64,000 nt of DNA from Nocardioides silvaticus (lineage in GTDB: Bacteria > Actinomycetota > Actinomycetes > Propionibacteriales > Nocardioidaceae): positions 124,001-188,000 of the forward strand of contig NZ_QGDD01000006.1 of NCBI RefSeq assembly GCF_003160695.1, in the 5' to 3' direction. The notes beneath the pieces are model-generated. The model did no database searches and had not been told where the DNA came from. It saw nothing but the letters and a program-made list of their open reading frames with translations. Shown piece after piece: positions 54,668 to 62,905 of this stretch (the stretch's first letter is position 1; the number at the start of each line of letters is the position of its first letter). A program made the translations under genes and the position numbers.

Positions 54668-55357
54668 TCACGCAGCCGCTGCGTAGATCGCTGCGCCGAA
54701 GAGGGCGCCGCCGGCGAGCAGCACGGTGTAGATCAGCCACCACCAGAGGCTGCCCTCGAGTGAGCCTCCCTTCCACATGGCGGCGCGCTCCTTCGCGACC
54801 TTCTTCGAGACCTTCTCCGGCTTCTGCAGGCCCAGCTTCTGCCGCACGTTCTTCTTGAGCGCCACCGCCATCGCCCACCAGGCCGGCAGCGCCATCGCCC
54901 AGAAGAGCACGCCGCAGACGATGAAGCCGACGTCGACCTCGTTGGCGCCGACGCCGAACCCGAACTCGAGGAAGTTCCAACCGAGCGACCCGAACAACAG
55001 ACCCCACATCGGCAGCAGCAGCGCGGGCGCCCCGATCGACATCCCGACCCCGGACCCCACGAACATCGCGATCAGCATCAGCGGGATGCCGATCGCGATC
55101 AGCCAGCTCCCGTCGGGGCATGGCGCCGCTGCCACGTAGGTGCCGTCGCTCCCGCAACTGCCGCCGACGCCGGCAACCGCGCGCATCGCGAGGAACGCCC
55201 ACGCCAGGCCCATGCCGGTAGCGAGGACCGAGCCGTAGACCACCAGGATCCTCACGTACGGCGGCTGGTCCCGCTGCTCCTCCGACGCCGACCCGCCTCG
55301 CGGGGCCCGCGCGTCGGGCAGCCAGTCGGACGGCGGCACCTCGGACTCGTTGGCCAC
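54668..55357 (-). CDS. Polytopic membrane protein of unknown function
   Basis: A 229-residue protein with five or six hydrophobic segments and a lysine-rich cytoplasmic loop (LKKNVRQKLGLQKPEKVSKKVAKERA). Two cysteines lie in an outward loop (GGSCGSDGTYVAAAPCPDGSW). No family recognised. GTG at 55357 is supported by a leaderless promoter. It is convergent with the VanW gene, with four bases between stops. Confidence 0.65.
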   Translation of the reverse strand: MANESEVPPSDWLPDARAPRGGSASEEQRDQPPYVRILVVYGSVLATGMGLAWAFLAMRAVAGVGGSCGSDGTYVAAAPCPDGSWLIAIGIPLMLIAMFVGSGVGMSIGAPALLLPMWGLLFGSLGWNFLEFGFGVGANEVDVGFIVCGVLFWAMALPAWWAMAVALKKNVRQKLGLQKPEKVSKKVAKERAAMWKGGSLEGSLWWWLIYTVLLAGGALFGAAIYAAAA

Positions 55358-55363
55358 GGGGTC

Positions 55364-55369
55364 ACGCTA
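55364..55369 (-). promoter_or_regulatory. -10 element of the membrane protein gene
   Basis: On the minus strand TAGCGT followed by six bases and GTG at 55357. Confidence 0.45.
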
Positions 55370-55414
55370 GGGCCCGAACGCCGTCCCGGTGGGGAAATCG
55401 GCATCCGGTAGCAT

Positions 55415-55428
55415 GAGAACACGTTCTA
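55415..55428. promoter_or_regulatory. KstR-like operator before the DUF35-thiolase pair
   Basis: GAGAACACGTTCTA, with perfect AGAAC/GTTCT arms around AC. It matches the published KstR pattern TnnAACnnGTTnnA at every defined base except the first. It lies 18 bases before the start codon, where a bound repressor would block transcription. Confidence 0.65.
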
Positions 55429-55445
55429 GTTTTCCGAGGTAGGCG

Positions 55446-55910
55446 ATGACGACGACTTCCACGCCCGCGGTCGCAGGCTGGTTCACGACCGGCGACGACC
55501 CGCGGCTCGTCGCGTCGCGCTGCACCACCTGCGGGACCCTGGTCTTCCCGCCGCCCCCACCCGAGGCTGCGAGCTTCTGCCGCAACCCGGCGTGCGACGG
55601 GGAGACCCACGAGCCCGCCGAGCTGTCCCGCACCGGACGGGTGTGGTCCTACACCGACGCGCAGTACCAGCCGCCGGCGCCGTACGTCCCGACGACCGAT
55701 CCGTTCGAGCCGTTCGCGCTCGCCGCGGTCGAGCTGCCCGAAGGGCTGGTCGTGCTCGGTCAGGTCGCTGCCGGCTACGGCGTCGCCGACCTCGCGGTCG
55801 GCGCCGAGGCCGAGCTGGTGGTGGAGACGCTCTACGCGGACGAGTCGGGTGAGCGCACCATCTGGCGCTGGAAGCCTGTGGTGGAGCTCGGCGAGGAGGC
55901 CGACCAGTGA
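55446..55910 (+). CDS. DUF35 OB-fold protein with zinc ribbon
   Basis: A 154-residue acyl-CoA-binding OB-fold protein. The N-terminal rubredoxin-like zinc ribbon is seen as SRCTTCGTLVFPP and FCRNPACDG. The OB domain follows (GRVWSYTDAQYQPPAPY). Such proteins pair with thiolase-like partners; in steroid degradation DUF35 and Ltp2 form an aldolase. It overlaps the next gene by four bases (GTGA). Confidence 0.9.
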   Translation: MTTTSTPAVAGWFTTGDDPRLVASRCTTCGTLVFPPPPPEAASFCRNPACDGETHEPAELSRTGRVWSYTDAQYQPPAPYVPTTDPFEPFALAAVELPEGLVVLGQVAAGYGVADLAVGAEAELVVETLYADESGERTIWRWKPVVELGEEADQ

Positions 55911-57094
55911 GCACAGCAGTGGCGGTCGCCGGCGTCGGCATGCACCCGTGGGGCAAGTGGGGGCGCCCGTTCGTCGAGTACGGCGTGCACGCGGCCCGTG
56001 CTGCGCTGGCCGATTCCGGCGTCGCCTGGAGCGACGTCGACTTCGTGGTCGGCGGGGAGACCGTGCGCAACGGCTACGCCGGCTACGTGGCCGGATCGAC
56101 GTTCGCCTCGGCCCTCGGGTGGAACGGCGCGCGCATCGCGACGTCGTACGCCGCCTGTGCCACCGGCGCCCAGGCCCTCGACACCGCGCGGGCACGGATC
56201 CTCGCCGGTCTGTCGGAGGTCGCGCTGGTGGTCGGCGCCGACACCACGCCCAAGGGCTTCCTCGCGCCGAACGCGGGGGAGCGGTGGACCGATCCCGACT
56301 GGCTGCGGTTTCGTCTCCTCGGCATGACCAACCCGGCCTACTTCGCGCTCTACGCGCGGCGGCGGATGGACCTCTACGGAGCGACCAGCGAGGACTTCGC
56401 GCAGGTGAAGGTCAAGAACGCGAAGCACGGGCTGGAGAACCCCTACGCCCGCTACCGCAAGGAGGTCTCGGTCGGCGACGTCCTCGGGTCGGCGATCGTC
56501 TCGGATCCCCTGCACCTGCTGGACATCTGCGCCACCTCCGACGGTGCTGCGGCCGTCGTGCTGACCTCGCTCGACTACGCACGCAAGCACGGTCTCGTCG
56601 ATCCGGTCCGGGTCGAGGCCGTCTCGACGGTGACCCCGACCTTCCCCAACACCGTCATCGACATGCCGTTGCTGGCGACCGACCACGCCGCCGGCGGAGC
56701 ACCGGAGCGGACGTTCAAGGAGTCGATCGCCCAGGCGGCCTACGAGGAGGCGGGGATCGGCCCCGACGACGTCGACGTCGCCGAGGTCTACGACCTCTCC
56801 ACGGCGCTCGAGCTCGACTGGATCGAGGACCTCGGCCTGTGCAAGCGCGGCGAGGCCGAGGTGCTGCTCCGCGCCGGCGACACCACCATCGGCGGCCGGA
56901 TCCCGGTCAACCCGTCGGGCGGCCTGGCCTGCTTCGGCGAGGCGGTGCCGGCCCAGGCGCTGGCCCAGGTCTGCGAGCTCACCTGGCAGCTGCGCGGCCA
57001 GGCGACCGGCCGCCAGGTCGACGGCGCGCGCGTCGGCATCACCGCCAACCAAGGCCTCTTCGGCCACGGCTCCTCGGTCCTGCTGGCCCGCTGA
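55907..57094 (+). CDS. Thiolase-fold lipid-transfer protein (Ltp-like)
   Basis: A 395-residue thiolase-superfamily protein of the SCPx/Ltp branch. It has the nucleophile-region ATSYAACATGAQALD, and NPSGGLACFGEAVPAQALAQ near the C-terminus. The pair with DUF35 and the KstR-like site suggest a step in steroid or other branched-lipid side-chain breakdown, with Ltp2-type aldolase or thiolase chemistry. Which of the two it performs cannot be decided from sequence. Confidence 0.85.
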   Translation: MSTAVAVAGVGMHPWGKWGRPFVEYGVHAARAALADSGVAWSDVDFVVGGETVRNGYAGYVAGSTFASALGWNGARIATSYAACATGAQALDTARARILAGLSEVALVVGADTTPKGFLAPNAGERWTDPDWLRFRLLGMTNPAYFALYARRRMDLYGATSEDFAQVKVKNAKHGLENPYARYRKEVSVGDVLGSAIVSDPLHLLDICATSDGAAAVVLTSLDYARKHGLVDPVRVEAVSTVTPTFPNTVIDMPLLATDHAAGGAPERTFKESIAQAAYEEAGIGPDDVDVAEVYDLSTALELDWIEDLGLCKRGEAEVLLRAGDTTIGGRIPVNPSGGLACFGEAVPAQALAQVCELTWQLRGQATGRQVDGARVGITANQGLFGHGSSVLLAR

Positions 57095-57107
57095 GGACCC
57101 AGTCGTC

Positions 57108-57335
57108 GGTCGGCATGCGCCGTCTCGATACGTCGCTCGCTGCGCTCGCTCTACTCCTCGACGACCGGGTCAAGCCCTTCGGTCGTCGAGTTGAGCCCTT
57201 CGGTCGTCGAGTAGCCCGAGGCGCTAGCCGAGGGCGTATCGAGACGCCCGGGCCTGGTGTTCGGCTTGGGCCGTCTCGATACGACGCTCGCTGCGCTCGC
57301 TCCTACTCGACGACCATCAGACGTATCGAGACGCC
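57108..57335. repeat. Second tract of palindromic A/B repeats
   Basis: B copies at 57119-57167 and 57270-57315, an A copy at 57201-57248, an A head fragment at 57180-57194, and a final CGTATCGAGACGCC at 57321-57335. It fills the space between the convergent Ltp-like gene and the HTH-protein gene. Confidence 0.9.
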
Positions 57336-57343
57336 CGCACCCG

Positions 57344-58924
57344 TCAGCCCTCCGTCACCACCGGACCGCGCGCCGCCGCCCACCGGACCAACGGCCCGAG
57401 GTGGTCGGGGCCGCGCTCGGCGATCTCGGCGAGCTCCTGCTGCCGGTCGGCAAGGCCGAGCGTCAGGATTGCGGCGTACGCCGCATCGCCGCTGCCGTTG
57501 TGAACGGCGCGGAGCAGCGCCTCGACCCCGGTCTCGGGGAGGTCGGAGCCGACCCACATCAGGGCCGCCGTGGCGCGGGGCAGCAGCTCGTGTCGGGTCT
57601 CTGCGGCCACCAGGTCGGCCAGCTCGGTGGTGCTGATCGCCGGCGTCATCCGCCCCACCAGCGACCAGCACGGCGACGCGACCCGCTCGTCGGCATGGCT
57701 GGTCAGCCGCAGGACCACCTCGCCGATGGCCGCGGCATAGGGGCTGGCGAGCAGGAGCGCGGACGCCAGGTGGCGGCGGCTCCGGTGCACGTGGAAGAGG
57801 GCCTCGCGGATCAGCCGGCGCAGCATCTGGTCGGGGTCGGCAGCGGCGCGCGCACACAACAGCTCGGCGTGGAGACCGATGTGGTCGGCCAGCAGGCGGG
57901 CCTGCTCGGGCTCGACCAGCTCGCGGTTGGCGCGGGCCTGCTGCAGGGTCGCGCGCACCCGATCGTCCTTGGTGGACCTGCGTAGCCGGTCGAATTGGGC
58001 GTCGGTCATCCGGGAAGCAAGGTCCAGGGTGACGACCGACGGGCGCCCCGGCGCGTCCAGCAGGTCGCGGCCGACCTGCCGCTCGAGGTCCTTGTGGTCA
58101 GGGGCGAGGTTGCCGCGCCGGATCATCGCCGCGGCGACGATCGCCGCGCTGCGGCGCAGCTTGACGTTGGAGGCGCCCACCAGGCGGAGCACCACGTCGC
58201 TCGCCCCGGGTTCGCGGACCTCGCTCAGAACCTGGAGCACCGGGGTGATGACCTGGGTTTCGGGGTCGAGGACGTAACGGCCGACGCTCTTGGACAGGTA
58301 GGGCTGCGCCTGCGGCGACTTCATCAGCGCCGCTGCGGCTTCGTAGCGCGCGAGGTAGGCGATGCTCGAGGACCGCGACAGCTCGTCGACCAGCTGGTCA
58401 GCCAGGTCCTGCCAGGTGCGCCGGTGCAGGTAGATGCTCTGGAACCGCCGCAGCTGGTCGGCCAGCCAGATCCACTGGTCGCCGCGGATCCGACCGGACT
58501 CCAGGCCGTCGAGCAGCTCGTCGATCCGCTCCGGGGCGGCCGACCCCGCGTTGCGCTCGGACGACCGGGTGAGCAGCCTGCCCTCACGAGCAAGCACGCG
58601 TCGTACCGCCCCGATCTGCGCGGGCTGGAGCCCGCACACCGTCTCGTAGGCCTCGACCAGCGTGGGGGAGATGTACTCCAGGCCGGACTCCCAACGCGAG
58701 ATCCGGCTGGAGTCGATCCGGATGCCGCGGTCCTTCATCATCGCGACGAACTCCGCGCGAGTGCAGGTCCGCGTCTTCGGGCCCAGCATCCGGTTGGTCG
58801 CGAGCAACCAGGCCAGGCGTTTGTTGCCCTCGTAGTCGTCGCTCGCAATCGGTGACGCGTCGTTCGGGAGCCGCTGGGGCCGGCCACGGGAGCGACGGTC
58901 GCCAGCGCTGGGGGGTGACGCCAC
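57344..58924 (-). CDS. Large HTH (XRE-like) protein with helical repeats
   Basis: A 526-residue protein. The N-terminal 100 residues carry an XRE-like helix-turn-helix (RLAWLLATNRMLGPKTRTCTRAEFVAMMKDRGIRIDSSRISRWESG). The rest is a long alpha-helical array with HEAT-like spacing (SDVVLRLVGASNVKLRRSAAIVAAAMIRRG, GEVVLRLTSHADERVASPCWSLVGRM). No enzymatic motif is seen. GTG at 58924 has GAGAGGGA five bases upstream. It is divergent from the two secreted Ig-like proteins and is the natural candidate for their regulator; this is inference. Confidence 0.75.
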   Translation of the reverse strand: MASPPSAGDRRSRGRPQRLPNDASPIASDDYEGNKRLAWLLATNRMLGPKTRTCTRAEFVAMMKDRGIRIDSSRISRWESGLEYISPTLVEAYETVCGLQPAQIGAVRRVLAREGRLLTRSSERNAGSAAPERIDELLDGLESGRIRGDQWIWLADQLRRFQSIYLHRRTWQDLADQLVDELSRSSSIAYLARYEAAAALMKSPQAQPYLSKSVGRYVLDPETQVITPVLQVLSEVREPGASDVVLRLVGASNVKLRRSAAIVAAAMIRRGNLAPDHKDLERQVGRDLLDAPGRPSVVTLDLASRMTDAQFDRLRRSTKDDRVRATLQQARANRELVEPEQARLLADHIGLHAELLCARAAADPDQMLRRLIREALFHVHRSRRHLASALLLASPYAAAIGEVVLRLTSHADERVASPCWSLVGRMTPAISTTELADLVAAETRHELLPRATAALMWVGSDLPETGVEALLRAVHNGSGDAAYAAILTLGLADRQQELAEIAERGPDHLGPLVRWAAARGPVVTEG

Positions 58925-58998
58925 GCGAGTCCCTCTCTTGATCGGGCGGTGCTGGGAGCGATGCGGCAAGAGGCTCCCATGACACACCCCGATCCGGG

Positions 58999-59066
58999 AT
59001 TGATTCACGGCTTTGCCCGTTTTTGCAACAAATGGATGAGCCGTCCACCGGTCCACCAAGATCGCG
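58999..59066 (+). promoter_or_regulatory. Conserved upstream module of Ig-like gene 1
   Basis: ATTGATTCA (58999-59007), 17 bases, GCAACAAAT (59025-59033), 26 bases, GATCGCG (59060-59066). The same three elements with the same spacings precede the second paralog. A short hairpin-like GGGAC...GTCC follows at 59077-59091. Confidence 0.8.
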
Positions 59067-59169
59067 GCGAACCCTCGGGACGTCTGTGTCCTGATGGAGA
59101 CGGCGCGCTCCCAGCTGTCGGGTGTTCCCGGCTTCGCGCGTCCATACGGGGATAACCGAAAGGAAAGCA

Positions 59170-62100
59170 ATGAGAAGCAGCGGCATCAGGCGCGGGGTGG
59201 CAGTAGCCGCCGTCGGCGCCATGGCTGTGGTGGGGCTCCTCCCGCTCGCAGCCAATGCGAACGAGATCACGGATCAGCAGGACAATGCCTTCGGTCCGAG
59301 CCACGTCACGCTCTACAGCCTGGGCGGAGTCGCCGACATGGGCTCGACGCGGAACGACGGTCAGAACACCACCATCTCGCTGGTGGCGGGCGGCTCTTCG
59401 GACATCGACACGATGCGGTTCCAGTACAGCACCGACGGTGGTGGGACCTGGATCAACATCGGCGGTGTGATCACCTCGCCGAACGACGACGGCCTGTTCT
59501 CGCGCGAGTGGAACCCGGTCGCCGACAGCGGTCTGACCCTGCCGGTCGTCGGGATCGACGTTCGCGCCGTCGGTCACTCGACCCTCGACGGCCTCAACCA
59601 CCCGGGTCCGGCGAACTTCCTGACCCAGATCAACAACACGTTCGACTCGGTGGCGATCACGCCGGGCAGCGACCTGGGTGTGTGGAAGGCCGCCAACGGC
59701 GACCACAACGTCATCCTGCGCGGCACGCGTTCCAACCCCGGCACCGTCGAGGTGGGCGTGGGCCTGCCGAGCGGCTTCATCGGTGCGAGCGAGGACTTCG
59801 CGGCGGGCACGAGCTGGAAGACGGTCCTGGACATCGAGCCGACCTACAACAGCGCTCCGTTCGGTTACAACCAGCCCGACCAGATCGCGATCACCGCGTT
59901 CACCAACACCGCGCAGCCGGAAAGCTCCGATGGTGAGGGCTTCACGCTCTACAACCAGGTGCTGTCGAAGCTGACGGTGACGGCGAACCCGACCAACCCG
60001 GCGGACCCGAACCAGAACGTTCCGGTGACGGTCACGGCGCTGGACCAGTTCGACAAGCCGATCGCGGGCGTGCGGATCCTCGATGACGACGCGGCCCCCA
60101 ACGTCTTCCTGAACACCGGCGTGACGAACGTCGATGGTCAGGTGACCACGAACCAGTCGGTCAACGACGGCACGGTGCAGTACGTGGCCAACGTCGCCGC
60201 GGGCAACCAGTTCGCCTACGACCCGGGCCTGAACGACCTGCTGACCCCGCTGACGCTGGGTGCGGGCTTCGCCTCGGACCTGACCGGTTCGTCCAACGAC
60301 GGTCTCGCGTTCGACTTCGACGAGAACGACGCCAACGACATCAAGGTCCAGGTCAAGGACCAGGCGGGCAACAACTTCGACGTCCAGGCTGCCAACCAGG
60401 ACCTGACCTACTTCTGGAAGCGGATCCCGTTCGACCCGAGCGAGGAGCCGGAGACCGGCGACAGCCACGTGGTGGCGAACGAGGCCAACGGTCTCTTCGA
60501 CATCCCGGTGCTGGACCCGGCCGACTTCCCGGACAACGACCTGCCGAGCGGCACCTATGAGCTGTGGGCCTCGCTCAGCGACGGCGGCACGGGTCACTCG
60601 GTGGCGGCCAAGCGAGTGCTGACCGTCAAGGCCGGCGAGGCCGCGGTGGAGTACGCGACCGACGAGACGATCTCGCCGATCGGTTCGACGCCCACGGTCA
60701 ACGGCAACCTCGTGCTCGAGGACGGCACCGGCCTGGTCGGTCGTCGGATCCAGCTCGACGTCAACCCGGGCACGGAGTACGACGAGGACGGCCCCACCGG
60801 TGCCGGTGACGCGGTCCTGGTCAGCAACGACCAGGTGACGACCGGTGCGGGCGGCTCGTTCAGCGCCCAGATCGAGGACCTGTCCACCGACCCGAGCGAG
60901 GTCGAGCTCGGTGCTCGCCTCCGCGCCACGTCGCTCCCGGCGGCCGGCCCGAGCCCTGACGGTGACTGGAACGACGGTCCGTTCGACCACTTCCTCGACT
61001 TCGTGACCGACCAGGTCCCGAACGGTGCGGTGCTCGACGTCGAGTGGGACAACCCCACGGGTGGCCCGGCGGGCAACCTGCAGAACGGTGACATCCACCT
61101 CGAGGACGCCTTCGGTGACGACCTCGCCGGTGTCCAGGTCGAGCTGACCTTGGACCACGGCTTCTTCACCGACGGTTACGAGGGTCCGGCGGCGGGCAAC
61201 TACGACCCGACCCCGGACAGCCTGGGCGACTCGATCATCGTGTCGACCGACGCCAACGGCAACGCCGACTTCCAGGGCTCGATCGGTCGTGACAACGGTT
61301 TCGACGACGACAACCACGTCATCGCGACGGTGACCGGTGACGCCGACGGCGCCACCGACACCGACTCGATCGACTGGAACGCGGCCAACCCGCTGAACGT
61401 CAGTGAGATCGAGGTGACCCGCACTGCTGGGCAGCTCGACCCCGCCCCGACCAACGGCAGCGTGCTCTACGACGTCTACGCGTGGGACCAGTTCGGCAAC
61501 CCGGTCCGTGGCGTTGACGTGAGCATCGAGTGCACGCTCGAGCTCGGTGACGACGACCTGTGCCCGACGGGCGCTCCGATCATCACCGAGTCCGACCTCG
61601 ACAACGGTGGCGACGCTCTGCTCGTCAGCAACGAGGCCGGCACGTTCGAGTACCTCGCCGAGGCGACCAGCCCGAACACCCAGGTCTACAACAACAACCT
61701 GGTGCTGGTGAACGACAACCCGACGTTCACCTTCCAGGAGACCTGGTACACGCCGTCGCCCCGCCCGCAGGACGGCGCGGAGTACACGATCGACCCGGAG
61801 AACCCGAGCACCCCGGTGCCGGTCGACGAGCCGATCACGGTGACGGTCGAGGCCGATGACCAGGAGGGCAACCCGCTCTCGGGGCTGTTCGTCCAGTTCG
61901 TCCGGACTTCTGACTCGGACAACGACCAGACGTTCGTCACCGACGCGGACGGCATCGCGCAGTACGTGTTCGAGGGTCGCGACGACCAGTGCGGTGAGAA
62001 CGACACCGTCACGGCCGTCGTCCGGGAGAGCGTCAACGGCCCGGTCGTGACCACGCTGGTCACGAAGATCACCTTCGAGAAGTGCGAGGTCAACGTGTCG

Positions 62101-62379
62101 CTGGAGGGCTCGAACTCGGCCAACGGCAAGCGCGACATCCTGAAGGTGACCGCCACCGCTGAGCAGTCGCTCACCGGTGTCCCGGTCCACCTGATGGCCC
62201 GCAAGGGCGGCAAGTGGGTCGAGCTGACCCCGCAGGCCGACCGCGTGCTCACCTCCGCCGGCCGGGCGACCTTCTCCGTGAAGGACACCAACGGCAAGAA
62301 GATCACCAAGTACCGCGCGGTGGTCGACGAGGGTGACAGGACCGCCTCGGCACAGTCGCAGGTCCTGCGGCGCCGCTGA
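59170..62379 (+). CDS. Large secreted Ig-like (Big-type) repeat protein 1
   Basis: A 1069-residue exported protein with signal peptide RRGVAVAAVGAMAVVGLLPL, mature from about residue 30. An N-terminal domain of about 240 residues (with SDIDTMRFQYSTDGGGTWIN) is followed by several Ig-like modules opening with LTVTANPTNPADPNQNVPV. Later modules read VDEPITVTVEADDQEGNPLS, and the last module is basic. It is rich in Asp, Asn and Gly, with no LPXTG, membrane anchor or catalytic motif, so it is a secreted or surface structural or adhesion-type protein. Codon choice (many GGT and AAC) suggests high expression. Start chosen at the ATG after GAAAGGAAAG. Confidence 0.85.
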   Translation: MRSSGIRRGVAVAAVGAMAVVGLLPLAANANEITDQQDNAFGPSHVTLYSLGGVADMGSTRNDGQNTTISLVAGGSSDIDTMRFQYSTDGGGTWINIGGVITSPNDDGLFSREWNPVADSGLTLPVVGIDVRAVGHSTLDGLNHPGPANFLTQINNTFDSVAITPGSDLGVWKAANGDHNVILRGTRSNPGTVEVGVGLPSGFIGASEDFAAGTSWKTVLDIEPTYNSAPFGYNQPDQIAITAFTNTAQPESSDGEGFTLYNQVLSKLTVTANPTNPADPNQNVPVTVTALDQFDKPIAGVRILDDDAAPNVFLNTGVTNVDGQVTTNQSVNDGTVQYVANVAAGNQFAYDPGLNDLLTPLTLGAGFASDLTGSSNDGLAFDFDENDANDIKVQVKDQAGNNFDVQAANQDLTYFWKRIPFDPSEEPETGDSHVVANEANGLFDIPVLDPADFPDNDLPSGTYELWASLSDGGTGHSVAAKRVLTVKAGEAAVEYATDETISPIGSTPTVNGNLVLEDGTGLVGRRIQLDVNPGTEYDEDGPTGAGDAVLVSNDQVTTGAGGSFSAQIEDLSTDPSEVELGARLRATSLPAAGPSPDGDWNDGPFDHFLDFVTDQVPNGAVLDVEWDNPTGGPAGNLQNGDIHLEDAFGDDLAGVQVELTLDHGFFTDGYEGPAAGNYDPTPDSLGDSIIVSTDANGNADFQGSIGRDNGFDDDNHVIATVTGDADGATDTDSIDWNAANPLNVSEIEVTRTAGQLDPAPTNGSVLYDVYAWDQFGNPVRGVDVSIECTLELGDDDLCPTGAPIITESDLDNGGDALLVSNEAGTFEYLAEATSPNTQVYNNNLVLVNDNPTFTFQETWYTPSPRPQDGAEYTIDPENPSTPVPVDEPITVTVEADDQEGNPLSGLFVQFVRTSDSDNDQTFVTDADGIAQYVFEGRDDQCGENDTVTAVVRESVNGPVVTTLVTKITFEKCEVNVSLEGSNSANGKRDILKVTATAEQSLTGVPVHLMARKGGKWVELTPQADRVLTSAGRATFSVKDTNGKKITKYRAVVDEGDRTASAQSQVLRRR

Positions 62380-62391
62380 TCCGGTAACGAC

Positions 62392-62466
62392 AAGGCCCCG
62401 TCCCGGGTGGACCCACGATCCAGTGGTCACCCGGGACAGGGTCCTTGCCTGACCCCGTCAGGGGTC
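62392..62466 (+). terminator. Double stem-loop after Ig-like gene 1
   Basis: The first stem pairs 62392-62409 (AAGGCCCCGTCCCGGGTG) with 62429-62447 (ends ACAGGGTCCTT) nearly perfectly. The second is GACCCC-GTCA-GGGGTC at 62451-62466. There is no long T-run. Confidence 0.7.
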
Positions 62467-62710
62467 CCCCACTCATGACCCCCCATTCTCGGTAGACCTG
62501 TCGGTCAGCCCTGGGCGTACGCACCAGGCGTCTGGGCCGGCTGGGGGGCCAGCTCCACACCTGGTGCAACTCGGACGCGGTCCGGGCCAACTCTCCTGTC
62601 GCTGCGAGATGACTTGGCCCGGACCGCTCTCGTTTTCGGCGCGCGTCGATCGGCTCACCGGCCGGCGCGCGCCGCCGCGTTTCCAACTCTGATAACTGAG
62701 TCGGCCGTGC

Positions 62711-62778
62711 ATTGATTCAGTGCTCGGAAGAAACTCGCAACAAATAGCGGGACCCCCTCCGGATCCCGAAGGATCGCG
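62711..62778 (+). promoter_or_regulatory. Conserved upstream module of Ig-like gene 2
   Basis: ATTGATTCA (62711-62719), 17 bases, GCAACAAAT (62737-62745), 26 bases, GATCGCG (62772-62778), followed by the hairpin GGGACATTCATGTCCC at 62790-62805. The spacings equal those upstream of gene 1 although the intervening bases differ. Confidence 0.8.
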
Positions 62779-62905
62779 ACCGTGCGCGGGACATTCATGT
62801 CCCGTCGGCGAGGGGATCAGGGAGTTCCCCTTGGGGAGGGAAGAGCCGGCCTCGAGGTCCGGCCCTTTCGTCCGTGCGCAACAACGCGGAAGCGAAAGGA
62901 AATCA

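Larger units (their letters stand above)
62380..62905. other. Intergenic region between the two Ig-like genes
   Basis: A 526-base region. From left to right it holds the terminator hairpins of gene 1 (62392-62466), about 240 bases with nothing recognised, the conserved upstream module of gene 2 (62711-62778), a perfect hairpin GGGACATTCATGTCCC, and a second GC hairpin (GCCGG...CCGGC near 62847-62868) in the leader. Confidence 0.7.

Noticed and set aside
58990..59169. Riboswitch (c-di-AMP or c-di-GMP type) in the leader of the Ig-like genes
   Set aside because: I looked for the conserved aptamer blocks of both classes and found none. The shared elements lie far upstream and keep exact spacing, which suits protein binding better.
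59170..62379. Sortase-anchored surface protein
   Set aside because: The C-terminus ends in a basic segment with no LPXTG motif or hydrophobic tail.
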